From an uncultured Alistipes sp. (GTDB taxonomy: Bacteria > Bacteroidota > Bacteroidia > Bacteroidales > Rikenellaceae), in the NCBI GenBank assembly GCA_910584485.1, contig CAJUAV010000004.1:110784-174783 (forward strand): 64,000 nucleotides of DNA, read 5' to 3'. Position numbers and translations under genes: made by a program. Each line of letters starts with the position of its first letter. The first letter of the stretch is position 1. Positions 33,981-42,206 of the stretch are shown piece after piece. The notes beneath the pieces are model-generated. The model did no database searches. It was not told the origin of the DNA and saw only the letters and a list, made by a program, of their open reading frames with translations.

Positions 33981-36293
33981 TCAGAAGCGGAATTTGGCGC
34001 CGAAGAACCAGCTGCGCGGCAGCAGGGGACCGTAGATGTAGCCCGAGTCGCGTTCGGGGCCGCGGTCGAAATCGTCCTGGTAGGAGTCGAAGAGGTTCTT
34101 GACGCCGCCGTAGAGCTCCAGCTCGACCTCCTTGAACAGCCGCACCGTGTAGCTCGCGCGCAGGTTCAGGTCGAAGAAGCGCGGCGTTTCGACCGCCGTG
34201 TCGCGCTCGGTGCCCGAGCCCGCCATGTGCTGCACGAGCATGCGGCCTGTGTAGCTGCCTGTCAGGTCGATGTCGAGGCAGCGGTGCGGTTTGAGCTCCA
34301 GCGTGAGGTAGCCGTAGGCGTCGGGGGTGCGGAACATCCGTTTCTCGGCTGGAACGGTCGCATCCTCGCTCCAGATTTCGGGCTCCTTGTAGCGGCTGCG
34401 CTGCCAGGTGAAGCCCGCCTGCAGCTCGCACCAGGCGGCGAAGAGGGCGCGCCCCTCGAAATTCAGGCCGCTCACGGTGGCGCCCGAACCGTTGTAGCGC
34501 TCCTTGATCGTCGCGCCGTCCGCCTCGTCGGAGGCGATGTCGCGCAGGGCGAAGACGTCCGACAGCTCGGTGTGGAACCCTTCGAGCACGAAGTTGGTCG
34601 CGACGCGTCCGAAGGTGTGGTACCACTCCGCCGAGGCGCTCCACGAGGCCGACCGCTCCTCCTGCAGGTCGTCGGCGAGGCGGATGCGGACGCGGTCGCC
34701 GCCCACGATGGCGATGTGCAGATCCTCGTCGTAGGCCTGTGGCGCACGGTAGCCGCCCGCGTAGCTCAACCGCAGGCTCAACGCCTCCGAGGGGCTGTAG
34801 CGCAGGTTGAAACGCGGCGAGAAGATCGCCCGATCGACCAGGTTGTGCTTGTCGAGGCGGCCGCCGAGGAGGATCGACCACCGTTTGTTTTTCCATTCGT
34901 TTTGGAAATAACCGCCGTAGAGACGGACGCGCTGGCGGGTGTCGATGTCGTAGCCGATCGAGGTGTCGTGCAGGTCGTTGTAGCTGTATTCGGCGCCGAG
35001 CGTAAGCTCCGCGGGGAGCAGCAGCAGCCGTTCGAAATCGTGGACGTATCGGGCGCCGAAAGCGGCCGTCAGATCGTGCGTGCGGCCATAGGCGTCGGGA
35101 TCCTGTCCGGCGCCGTAGTAGCTGCTGCGCGCCGTGTTCTGGAACGAGCCGTAGAGGTTCACGCGGTTCGCGCGGTCGGGGGCCGACCAGTCGAACGAGA
35201 GGCTGCCGCCGTCGATCGTGTGGTCGATCTGCTCGCAGACGAGCGCTTCGTGCGGCTGGCGGTCGAGCTGGTCGCCGCCGCGGCGGAAATCCTTGATGTG
35301 GTGGTATTGCGCCGTGATGCGCGAGTAGGCGCCCGTGCGGAAGAGGGAGCGCATGCCGAGTGCTTCGGTTTCGGTGGCGAGGATCTCGGTGAAACCGTCG
35401 CCGTCGTGGTCGTAGCCCGCGCCGTGACGGCTCTGGCCGAAGAGGCCGATCGCCGCCTTGCCGCTCTCGGAGACGAGCGAGGCGTTGAGCGTCGTCGTGT
35501 TGTCGAAGGCGTCGCTGCATCCGATCGAGGTGATCGTGTGACTCATCTCGGCCATGCTGCGGTCGGGTTCCTTCGTGATGACGTTGATCGTGCCGCCGAT
35601 GGCCGACGCACCGTAGAGCGCCGAGCCGCCGCCGCGCAGCACCTCGACGCGCTCGATCATGTTGGCGGGGATCTGCTCCAGTCCGTAGACGCTCGTGAGG
35701 GCCGAAAAGAGGGGGTGCGAGTCGATCAGCACCTGCGAATAGCGGCCGTCGAGGCCGTTGATGCGCACCTGCGGGAAGCCGCAGTTCTGGCAGGTGTTCT
35801 CGACGCGCACGCCCGGCTGGAACGTAAGGCCGCCCGCCAGCGTCTGGGCGCCCACCTGCTCGAAGAGGTCGGCATCGAGGACGCTTACCAGCGACGGCGC
35901 CTCGCGCTTGAGCCGTTCGGAGCGGGAGGCCGAGACGACCACCTGATCCATCGTGACGGCCGCTTCGGTCACCTCGAAGTCGAGTTCGACCGTCTTGCCG
36001 CGGCGGAACGAGACGCGGCGGCGCTGCGGAGCGTATCCCAGGGCGCGGACCTCGACCGTGTAGTCGCCGAAGGGGAGGTTTTTGAGGAGGTAGTGTCCCG
36101 AAGCGTCGGTCGTCGTGCCGAGGGTCGTGCCGACGAGGGCGATCGTGACGTAGGGGAGGTGTTGGCGGGTGCGGCTGTCGATGACGTGGCCGAACAGATG
36201 AGCATCGGTGGCTTCCGATGCGGTTTCGGTTTGCGGCAGTGCCGCCGGCGTGCTGCACAGCAACAGCAGCAGGGTCAGCAGGTATCTTCTCAT
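33981..36293 (-). CDS. TonB-dependent outer-membrane receptor (siderophore/haem/cofactor type)
   Basis: 770 residues from the ATG at 36293 (signal MRRYLLTLLLLLCSTPAALP); the longer reading to 36506 crosses the promoter. A carboxypeptidase-D-like domain (LFGHVIDSRTRQHLPYVTI) precedes the plug (VVVSASRSERLKREAPSLV; ENTCQNCGFPQVRINGLDG; VLRGGGSALYGASAIGGTI) and a barrel ending SWFFGAKFRF. There is no SusD partner, so it is of the BtuB/FepA-like class rather than SusC. Proximity to ferritin may hint at iron or haem but proves nothing. A full promoter lies upstream. Confidence 0.93.
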   Translation of the reverse strand: MRRYLLTLLLLLCSTPAALPQTETASEATDAHLFGHVIDSRTRQHLPYVTIALVGTTLGTTTDASGHYLLKNLPFGDYTVEVRALGYAPQRRRVSFRRGKTVELDFEVTEAAVTMDQVVVSASRSERLKREAPSLVSVLDADLFEQVGAQTLAGGLTFQPGVRVENTCQNCGFPQVRINGLDGRYSQVLIDSHPLFSALTSVYGLEQIPANMIERVEVLRGGGSALYGASAIGGTINVITKEPDRSMAEMSHTITSIGCSDAFDNTTTLNASLVSESGKAAIGLFGQSRHGAGYDHDGDGFTEILATETEALGMRSLFRTGAYSRITAQYHHIKDFRRGGDQLDRQPHEALVCEQIDHTIDGGSLSFDWSAPDRANRVNLYGSFQNTARSSYYGAGQDPDAYGRTHDLTAAFGARYVHDFERLLLLPAELTLGAEYSYNDLHDTSIGYDIDTRQRVRLYGGYFQNEWKNKRWSILLGGRLDKHNLVDRAIFSPRFNLRYSPSEALSLRLSYAGGYRAPQAYDEDLHIAIVGGDRVRIRLADDLQEERSASWSASAEWYHTFGRVATNFVLEGFHTELSDVFALRDIASDEADGATIKERYNGSGATVSGLNFEGRALFAAWCELQAGFTWQRSRYKEPEIWSEDATVPAEKRMFRTPDAYGYLTLELKPHRCLDIDLTGSYTGRMLVQHMAGSGTERDTAVETPRFFDLNLRASYTVRLFKEVELELYGGVKNLFDSYQDDFDRGPERDSGYIYGPLLPRSWFFGAKFRF

Positions 36294-36318
36294 GGTGTGA
36301 TTGTTTTTTTGCGGCAGC

Positions 36319-36348
36319 AAAGGTAGGGGGAACGAAAAGCGCGGGCAA
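36319..36348 (-). promoter_or_regulatory. Promoter of the TonB receptor gene
   Basis: On the minus strand TTG (36348-36346), 19-bp spacer, TACCTTTG (36326-36319), ideal Bacteroidetes spacing; it ends 25 bp before the start codon. Confidence 0.82.
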
Positions 36349-36384
36349 TACCTACAATTGGGGAAATTCGCGGGGGCGGGCCGT

Positions 36385-36420
36385 GTGAAATCGCGCTTTA
36401 GTGCGACGGGCCGCAGCTTC
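36385..36420 (+). repeat. Dispersed intergenic hairpin repeat, copy C (divergent)
   Basis: TGAAATCGCGCTTTAGTGCGACGGGCCGCAGC-type unit (shortened here to its core GAAATCGCGC...GTGCGACGGGCC) resembling copies A and D. It lies in the 511-bp spacer 36294-36804, which has no credible gene and is otherwise very G+C-rich. Confidence 0.5.
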
Positions 36421-36600
36421 CGCGCGCGGAGGCACGCATCTGTCGAGTGCGTGCGCTCTGCAGGTTTCGGCCTGAAAGCAGGTTTGCGCACCGCCGTTTG
36501 CCGCATGGTTCGGCCTCGCAGAGGTCGGCAGCCCGCAGCCGCCCCCTGGCGGAGGGCTGCTCCTTTGCGTCGCAGGCCCCTCCGCTCGGCTGCGGACCGC

Positions 36601-36635
36601 GCGGAAATCGCACGTCAGTGCGGCGGGCCGAAGCC
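36601..36635 (+). repeat. Dispersed intergenic hairpin repeat, copy D
   Basis: Starts GCGGAAATCGCACG and continues AGTGCGGCGGGCCGAAGCC after two bases; 31 of the central bases match copy A at 32508 except the two in the loop. The flanking sequence (CTCCGCAGCCTCC at 36721) also recurs in the pnp spacer at 28045. Confidence 0.7.
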
Positions 36636-36746
36636 TCCCGCTTGCGGAGGCCCGCAACTCTTGCGCATGCGTGCGCTTCGCAAGCTGCGCCCGAACGGCG
36701 ATGCGAGCTTCAGTCCGGCACTCCGCAGCCTCCTCCCGAAAACGGC

Positions 36747-36782
36747 GACCGCCGCATCCCGTAAACAGGGGATGCGGCGGTC
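36747..36782 (-). terminator. Intrinsic terminator after greA
   Basis: Perfect 14-bp stem GACCGCCGCATCCC/GGGATGCGGCGGTC, loop of 8 bases, followed on the minus strand by GCCGTTTTC. It starts 22 bp past the greA stop. Confidence 0.85.
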
Positions 36783-36804
36783 GGCAGACGGTGGTCCGTA
36801 CGGA

Positions 36805-37281
36805 TCAGATCGAAATGTCGAGGATCTCGAAATGAATCGTCCCCGCGGGGACGTTCACTTCGACCACCTCGTCCTTCTTGTGGCCCAGGAGCGCCTTGGC
36901 GATCGGTGTGCCGATGGCGAGCTTGCCCTCACGCAAGTTGGCTTCGTGCTCGGCGACGATCGTGTAGGTCACCTGCTTGCCGTTGTTCTTGTTGAGCAGC
37001 GTTACTTTGCTCAAGATCTGCACCTTGCTCTTGTCGATCTTCGTCTCGTCGATCACGCGGGCGTTGGCCAGCGTATCCTCCATCTTGGCGATGCGCATTT
37101 CGAGCAGCCCCTGCGCTTCGCGCGCAGCGTCGTACTCGGCATTCTCCGACAGGTCGCCCTTGTCGCGCGCCTCGGCGATCGCCGCCGAGATGGCGGGCCG
37201 CTCGACCGAACGCATGTGGTCGAGCTCCTCCTTCAGTTTTTTGTAACCTTCAGCGGTCAAATAGATGATTTCCTTTGCCAT
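36805..37281 (-). CDS. greA: Transcription elongation factor GreA
   Basis: 158 residues, the standard length, from MAKEIIYLTAEGYKKLK at 37281; reading from 37710 crosses the promoter and is not real. The N-terminal coiled coil carries the acidic tip in DKGDLSENAEYDAAREAQ, which enters the RNA polymerase secondary channel and stimulates cleavage of backtracked RNA. The C-terminal FKBP-like domain ends IGTPIAKALLGHKKDEVVEV. Leader of about 155 nt from a well-formed promoter at 37444. Confidence 0.98.
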   Translation of the reverse strand: MAKEIIYLTAEGYKKLKEELDHMRSVERPAISAAIAEARDKGDLSENAEYDAAREAQGLLEMRIAKMEDTLANARVIDETKIDKSKVQILSKVTLLNKNNGKQVTYTIVAEHEANLREGKLAIGTPIAKALLGHKKDEVVEVNVPAGTIHFEILDISI

Positions 37282-37443
37282 ATCTTCTGTTTTTTTCGGT
37301 TTCAAGGGTTCGAGGGGGCAACAAAAAATAAGAATCCGGACCGTGTGACGGGTCGGAATCCTTCTCTTCGGTTGCTCGCTTTTAGGGATCGGTCGGCTGC
37401 AAACGGCGCGCCAAACAAGCGATGCGCTGCTCCGATCCGTTGA

Positions 37444-37473
37444 CAAAGATAGGACTTTTTTTTCGTTTTCCAA
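37444..37473 (-). promoter_or_regulatory. Promoter of greA
   Basis: Minus-strand TTG (37473-37471), 19-bp spacer, TATCTTTG (37451-37444). It is divergent from the bamD promoter; the 343-bp region 37282-37624 holds both promoters and the greA leader and no further gene. Confidence 0.82.
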
Positions 37474-37560
37474 AACTTTTTCGCGCCGGCTGCCGCACGG
37501 CCCGCCGCATCCGCCGAAAAAAATCGGCCGAACCGCCGCGGATCGGATACGAAATTTATT

Positions 37561-37590
37561 TTGAGGTTCGTTACATTTTGTGTAACTTTG
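37561..37590 (+). promoter_or_regulatory. Promoter of the bamD-rpoZ-coaBC-recN operon
   Basis: TTG (37561-37563), 19-bp spacer, TAACTTTG (37583-37590), 34 bp before the bamD ATG. Confidence 0.85.
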
Positions 37591-37624
37591 CCGTCTAAAG
37601 CGCCGTAAACGATCTAAAAAACAG

Positions 37625-38452
37625 ATGAAGCGATATTTGTCATACCTGCTCGCAGCGGTGACCGCCCTGGTCGCATTGAGCTGCTGCGCCGGTGTCAGCA
37701 CCCTGCTCAAGGAGGGTAAACCCGATGAAATCTACGCCAAGGCGCTGGAGTTTTACCGCAAGGAGAAGTGGAACCGTGCGTCGACCCTCTTCGAAGGGGT
37801 GCAGCGCACGTACCTCGGCACCTCGCGCGAGGACAGCATCACCTTCTACAACGCCCACTGCAAGTTCAAGAGCCACGACTACGAGACCGCCTCGATGCTC
37901 TTCGACGAGTTCCGCCGCCGCTTCGGCCGCAGCGCCTTCATCGAGGATGCCGAAGGAATGTACGCCCTCTGCTTCTACCGCATGTCGCCCTCGGCCGAAC
38001 GCGACCAGACGACGACTGGCAAGGCGATCATCGCCGTCAACGAGTTCATGTCGCGCTATCCCGAGAGCGAGCGGATCGAGGCGTTCCGCGCCATCAACGA
38101 GGAGCTGACGCGCCGCCTGCACAAGAAAACCTACCTGAACGCCTACACCTATTATAAGATCGGCCGCTACAAGTCGGCGATCGTCGCCCTGAAAAACGCC
38201 CTGCGCACCTACCCCGAGAGCGACTACCGCGAAGAGCTGATGTACCTGATCGTCGACGCGGGCTATCGGCTGGCGAGCAACTCGATCGCCTCGAAGCAGA
38301 CGGACCGTTACCTGGCGATGCTCGATGCCTCGCTCTCGTTCTGCGAGGAGTTCCCCGAGTCGAAACACCGCAAGGAGGTGGACCGCATGGCGGCCGCGGC
38401 GCGCGATTACCTCGATCGCAACAAGCAAACCGAAGAGAACAACATGCAATAA
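37625..38452 (+). CDS. bamD: Outer membrane assembly lipoprotein BamD
   Basis: 275-residue lipoprotein (lipobox region VALSCCAG) of the BAM complex that inserts beta-barrel proteins into the outer membrane. TPR helices: IYAKALEFYRKEKWNRASTL, SHDYETASMLFDEFRRRFG and YKIGRYKSAIVALKNALRTY. Size is typical. It heads a compact operon; rpoZ begins 3 bp after its stop. Confidence 0.95.
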   Translation: MKRYLSYLLAAVTALVALSCCAGVSTLLKEGKPDEIYAKALEFYRKEKWNRASTLFEGVQRTYLGTSREDSITFYNAHCKFKSHDYETASMLFDEFRRRFGRSAFIEDAEGMYALCFYRMSPSAERDQTTTGKAIIAVNEFMSRYPESERIEAFRAINEELTRRLHKKTYLNAYTYYKIGRYKSAIVALKNALRTYPESDYREELMYLIVDAGYRLASNSIASKQTDRYLAMLDASLSFCEEFPESKHRKEVDRMAAAARDYLDRNKQTEENNMQ

Positions 38453-38455
38453 GTT

Positions 38456-38785
38456 ATGGAGATCAAGAAGAACATCCCGAACAACACGCAGACGCGCAAG
38501 CTGGTGGATCTGGATCGCGAGACCGGAAACATCTACGAGTCGATCAACATCATCGCCCGTCGCGCCAACCAGATTTCGAACGAGCTCAAGAACGAGCTGA
38601 ATCGGAAACTGGCCGATTTCTCGTCGCCCACCGACACGATGGAGGAGACCTTCGAGAACCGCGAGCAGATCGAGATTTCGCGTTACTACGAGCGTCTGCC
38701 GAAGCCGGTGATCATCGCCACCGAGGAGTTCCTCGACGACGAGCTCTTCTACCGCAAGGGCGACGCCCCTGCGAAGGAGGCTTAA
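38456..38785 (+). CDS. rpoZ: RNA polymerase omega subunit (Bacteroidetes type)
   Basis: 109 residues. ETGNIYESINIIARRANQIS corresponds to the omega core helix that braces the beta' subunit, followed by the Bacteroidetes-specific extension (ISRYYERLPKPVIIATEEFL). Position between bamD and coaBC agrees with the bacterial habit of rpoZ next to coaBC. Divergent from the proteobacterial sequence, hence slightly lower confidence. Confidence 0.9.
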   Translation: MEIKKNIPNNTQTRKLVDLDRETGNIYESINIIARRANQISNELKNELNRKLADFSSPTDTMEETFENREQIEISRYYERLPKPVIIATEEFLDDELFYRKGDAPAKEA

Positions 38786-38810
38786 CCGAACCGGTCACGA
38801 TCGAATACCC

Positions 38811-40031
38811 ATGGCATCGGATCGGTCCCGTCCGCTCGACGGACGGCACATACTGCTGGGGATAACGGGGAGCATAGCAGCCTATAAAGCCGCCATGCTC
38901 TGTCGTTTATTGGTGCGTGCCGGAGCCGAGGTGCAGGTCGTCATGACCGCCGCGGCCAAGGAGTTCATCACCCCCCTGACGATGGCGACCCTCTCGCGGC
39001 GTCCCATCCTGGTCGAGTTCTTCGACCCCGAAAACGGAGCGTGGCATTCGCATGTTTCGCTCGGCGAGTGGGCCGACTGCTACCTCGTCGCTCCCGCTAC
39101 GGCCAACACGCTCGCCAAGATGGCGACGGGGGTGGCCGACAACCTGCTGCTGACGGCTTACCTCTCGGCCCGCTGCCCCGTGCTGGTCGCGCCGGCCATG
39201 GACCTCGACATGTATGCCCACTACGCCACGCAGCAGAACCTGCGTTCGCTCGCCGACCACGGCGTGCGGATCGTCGAACCCGCCTCGGGCGAGCTGGCGA
39301 GCGGTCTGGAGGGCAAGGGGCGCATGGCCGAACCCGAAACGATCGTGCGCGCCGTCGAGGAGCTCTTCGCCGAAAAAAAAAAGCCGCTCGCGGGTAAGCG
39401 CTTCGTCGTGACGGCGGGGGCCACGATCGAGCCGATCGACCCCGTCCGCTTCCTGTCGAACCATTCGTCGGGCAAGATGGGCTATGCGCTGGCCGAGGAG
39501 CTGGCGGCGCGCGGGGCCCGCGTGACGCTCGTCAGCGGCCGCACGGCGCTCGCAACTCCCGCGGGGGTGGAGCGGGTCGACGTGCTGACGGCCGCCGAGA
39601 TGCACCGTGCCGCCGTGGAGGCCTTCGCCGAGGCGGACGGCGCCGTGATGTGCGCCGCCGTGGCCGACTATACCCCGTGCGAGGTCGCCGCCTCGAAGAT
39701 CAAGAAGTCGGACGAGGGCGATTGGATGCTGCGGCTCAAACGCACGCAGGACATCGCCGCCGAGCTGGGCGGGGCGAAGGGCGGCCGCCTGCTGGTCGGC
39801 TTCGCGCTGGAGACCGACGACGAGCGAGCCCACGCCGTCGACAAGCTGGAGCGCAAACATTTCGATTTCATCGTCCTGAACTCCCTGCGCGATGCGGGGG
39901 CGGGCTTTCGCGGCGACACGAACAAGGTGACGCTCATCGACCGCGCGGGCAGCGAGGAGCTGCCGCTGCTCTCGAAGCGCGAGACGGCCGCCCGCATCGT
40001 CGACAAGATCGAATCCTGTATCACGAAATAA
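38811..40031 (+). CDS. coaBC: Bifunctional phosphopantothenoylcysteine synthetase/decarboxylase
   Basis: 406 residues catalysing two consecutive steps of CoA synthesis. CoaC flavoprotein half (about 1-190): GITGSIAAYKAAMLCRLLV, catalytic His in WHSHVSLGEWAD, and APATANTLAKMATGVADN. CoaB half (about 195-406): VTAGATIEPIDPVRFLSNHS and SGKMGYALAEELAARGARV. The junction has an A10 run (39373-39382) encoding EKKKP. It lies 25 bp after rpoZ and 8 bp before recN. Confidence 0.97.
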   Translation: MASDRSRPLDGRHILLGITGSIAAYKAAMLCRLLVRAGAEVQVVMTAAAKEFITPLTMATLSRRPILVEFFDPENGAWHSHVSLGEWADCYLVAPATANTLAKMATGVADNLLLTAYLSARCPVLVAPAMDLDMYAHYATQQNLRSLADHGVRIVEPASGELASGLEGKGRMAEPETIVRAVEELFAEKKKPLAGKRFVVTAGATIEPIDPVRFLSNHSSGKMGYALAEELAARGARVTLVSGRTALATPAGVERVDVLTAAEMHRAAVEAFAEADGAVMCAAVADYTPCEVAASKIKKSDEGDWMLRLKRTQDIAAELGGAKGGRLLVGFALETDDERAHAVDKLERKHFDFIVLNSLRDAGAGFRGDTNKVTLIDRAGSEELPLLSKRETAARIVDKIESCITK

Positions 40032-40039
40032 GCAGCGCC

Positions 40040-41680
40040 ATGTTACGTCGTCTGACAGTTGAAAACTACGCCCTGATTGATGCGCTCGAGCTCGAGCTGG
40101 ACGGGCACCTGAACATCATTACGGGCGAAACGGGCGCCGGCAAGTCGATCCTGCTCGGGGCGCTCTCGCTGCTGCTCGGTGCCAAGAACGAAGGTTCGGC
40201 GATCAAGGACGGTGCGCGCAGCTGCAAGGTGGAGGGGACGTTCGACCTCACGGGGCTCGGTCTGGAGCCCTTCTTCGAGGAGAACGACCTCGACTACGCT
40301 GCGGAAACGACCCTGACGCGCCTCATTACGCCGTCGGGCAAGAGCCGTTCGTTCGTGAACGACCTGCCCGTGCAGCTCGCCGTGCTGCGCGAACTGGGGG
40401 CGCGGCTGGTCGACATCCATTCCCAACATCAGAACCTGATCCTTTCGTCGGAGGCTTTCCGCACCTCGGCGCTCGACACGGTGGCGGGCAACGGCGCCCT
40501 GCTGGCCGAATATGCGGTGCAGTACGATGCGCTGCTGGCGGCGCGCCGCCGTTTGCAGGAGCTGCGCGAGGCGGCCGAGGCGGGGCGTCGCGACGAGGAG
40601 TGGCTGCGCTTCCAGTGCGAGGAGCTCGAGGCCGCGAAGCTGCGGGCGGGCGAACAGGCGGAGGTGGAGGCCGAGCTGGCGGTGCTGGAGCATGCCGACC
40701 GCATCGGCGAGGCCTTTGCAGTGCTGCTCGGCGCCCTCGACGAGGAGCAGACGGGGGTGCTCACGCGTCTCAAGGAGAGCGAAACGGCGCTGCTGCACCT
40801 GCGTGAGCAGTATCCCGCGGCGGGCGAATATGCGGCGCGGCTGCGCTCCGTGCTGGAGGAGCTGAAGGATGTGAGCCGCAGCGCGGCGGCCGATGCCGAG
40901 CGGATCGATGCCGATCCCGAACGGCTGCAGAAGCTCTCGGCGCGCCTCGACCTGCTCATCGGTCTGCAGCAGAAACACCGCGTGCAGAACGAAGCGGAGC
41001 TGATCGCGCTGCGCGACGACGCAGCGGCGCGGCTGGCGGCCATCGTGCACGGCGATGAGGCGATTGCGGCGGCCGAAGAGGCCCTGCGCGAGGCGGAACG
41101 GACGGCTGCGGCGCTGGCCGAACGGCTCCATGCGGCGCGCGAAGCGGCGGCAGCCGAATTCGAGCGGGAGATCGTCGCGACGGTCGTGCCGCTCGGAATG
41201 CCCGATACCGTCTTTCGGGTGGCCCTCGCCCCCTGCGAACTGGGACGTACGGGGGCCGATACGGTCCGCTTTCTCTTTACGGCCAACCGCACGGCGGCGC
41301 CGCAGCCGATCGAACGCATCGCCTCGGGCGGCGAGCTCTCGCGCGTCATGCTGGCGCTCAAGGCGCTGCTCGCGACGCGGATGCAGCTGCCGACGATCCT
41401 CTTCGACGAGATCGATACGGGGGTTTCGGGGCGCGTGGCCGATGCGATGGGAGCGATCATCGCGCGGCTGGCCGAGACGATGCAGGTGGTCGACATCACC
41501 CACCTGCCGCAGGTCGCTTCGAAAGGGCGGACCCATTTCGTGGTCTACAAAGAGGAGGGGCGCACGCAGATCCGCCGTCTGACGACGGAGGAGCGGACGA
41601 CCGAAATCGCCAAGATGCTTTCGGGGGCCGAGGTGACGGAGGCGGCCCTGAAGCAGGCCGCCATCCTGTTGGGTCGTTGA
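40040..41680 (+). CDS. recN: DNA repair protein RecN
   Basis: 546-residue SMC-like ATPase of double-strand-break repair. The start is MLRRLTVENYALIDAL at 40040; the reading from 39650 is out of frame with coaBC and spurious. Walker A GETGAGKSILLGAL, a long coiled coil rich in Ala/Glu/Arg (about 160-380), the ABC signature ASGGELSRVMLALKAL, and Walker B TILFDEIDTGVSGRVA. All ATPase motifs are intact. Last gene of the bamD operon. Confidence 0.97.
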   Translation: MLRRLTVENYALIDALELELDGHLNIITGETGAGKSILLGALSLLLGAKNEGSAIKDGARSCKVEGTFDLTGLGLEPFFEENDLDYAAETTLTRLITPSGKSRSFVNDLPVQLAVLRELGARLVDIHSQHQNLILSSEAFRTSALDTVAGNGALLAEYAVQYDALLAARRRLQELREAAEAGRRDEEWLRFQCEELEAAKLRAGEQAEVEAELAVLEHADRIGEAFAVLLGALDEEQTGVLTRLKESETALLHLREQYPAAGEYAARLRSVLEELKDVSRSAAADAERIDADPERLQKLSARLDLLIGLQQKHRVQNEAELIALRDDAAARLAAIVHGDEAIAAAEEALREAERTAAALAERLHAAREAAAAEFEREIVATVVPLGMPDTVFRVALAPCELGRTGADTVRFLFTANRTAAPQPIERIASGGELSRVMLALKALLATRMQLPTILFDEIDTGVSGRVADAMGAIIARLAETMQVVDITHLPQVASKGRTHFVVYKEEGRTQIRRLTTEERTTEIAKMLSGAEVTEAALKQAAILLGR

Positions 41681-41759
41681 TCGGCCGCTGCCCTCCATGC
41701 GTTGTTTGCGGCGGGTTCGTTTACGGCCCGCCGCTTTGTCGTTGTTCAACCGATTTGCT

Positions 41760-42194
41760 ATGATTCGAAATATTCGTCCCTCCGATCGGGAGGTCTATTT
41801 GCGCATGGTCGCCGATTTTTACCGCTCGCCCGGGGTGCTGCATCCGATTCCCGCCGCCCATGCCGAGCGAACGTTCGAAGAGCTGATGCGGTCGACGGCC
41901 TATGCCGAGGCCTTCATCTTCGAGCACGAAGGCCGCATCGCGGGCTACGGATTGCTGGCCAAGACCTTCTCGCAGGAGGCGGGCGGTGCGGTGGTCTGGA
42001 TCGAGGAGCTCTATGTGGCTCCCGAGTACCGCGGAGCAGGTCTCGGCCGCGACTTTCTGCGGTTCGTGCGGCGCGAGGTGCCCGCCGCCCGCTACCGCCT
42101 CGAAGCGGAGCGGGGCAACGTGCGCGCCGTGGCGCTCTACGAGCGCGAAGGGTTTCGGCCGCTGGCATACGATAATTATTGTTTGGACGCATAG
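41760..42194 (+). CDS. GNAT-family N-acetyltransferase
   Basis: 144 residues from MIRNIRPSDREVYLRMV at 41760; 21 extra residues in the longer reading are not GNAT-like. Acetyl-CoA binding motif is VAPEYRGAGLGRDFLRFV, preceded by VVWIEELYV, and ends with RGNVRAVALYEREGFRPL. Substrate is unknown; the form suggests a small-molecule or general acetyltransferase. It begins 79 bp after recN and 12 bp before the regulator. Confidence 0.9.
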   Translation: MIRNIRPSDREVYLRMVADFYRSPGVLHPIPAAHAERTFEELMRSTAYAEAFIFEHEGRIAGYGLLAKTFSQEAGGAVVWIEELYVAPEYRGAGLGRDFLRFVRREVPAARYRLEAERGNVRAVALYEREGFRPLAYDNYCLDA

Positions 42195-42206
42195 TTCGAT
42201 ACGAAA

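Noticed and set aside
36359..36506. N-terminal extension of the TonB receptor beyond 36293
   Set aside because: The extension crosses a complete promoter (36319-36348) and lacks a signal peptide; the signal starts at 36293.
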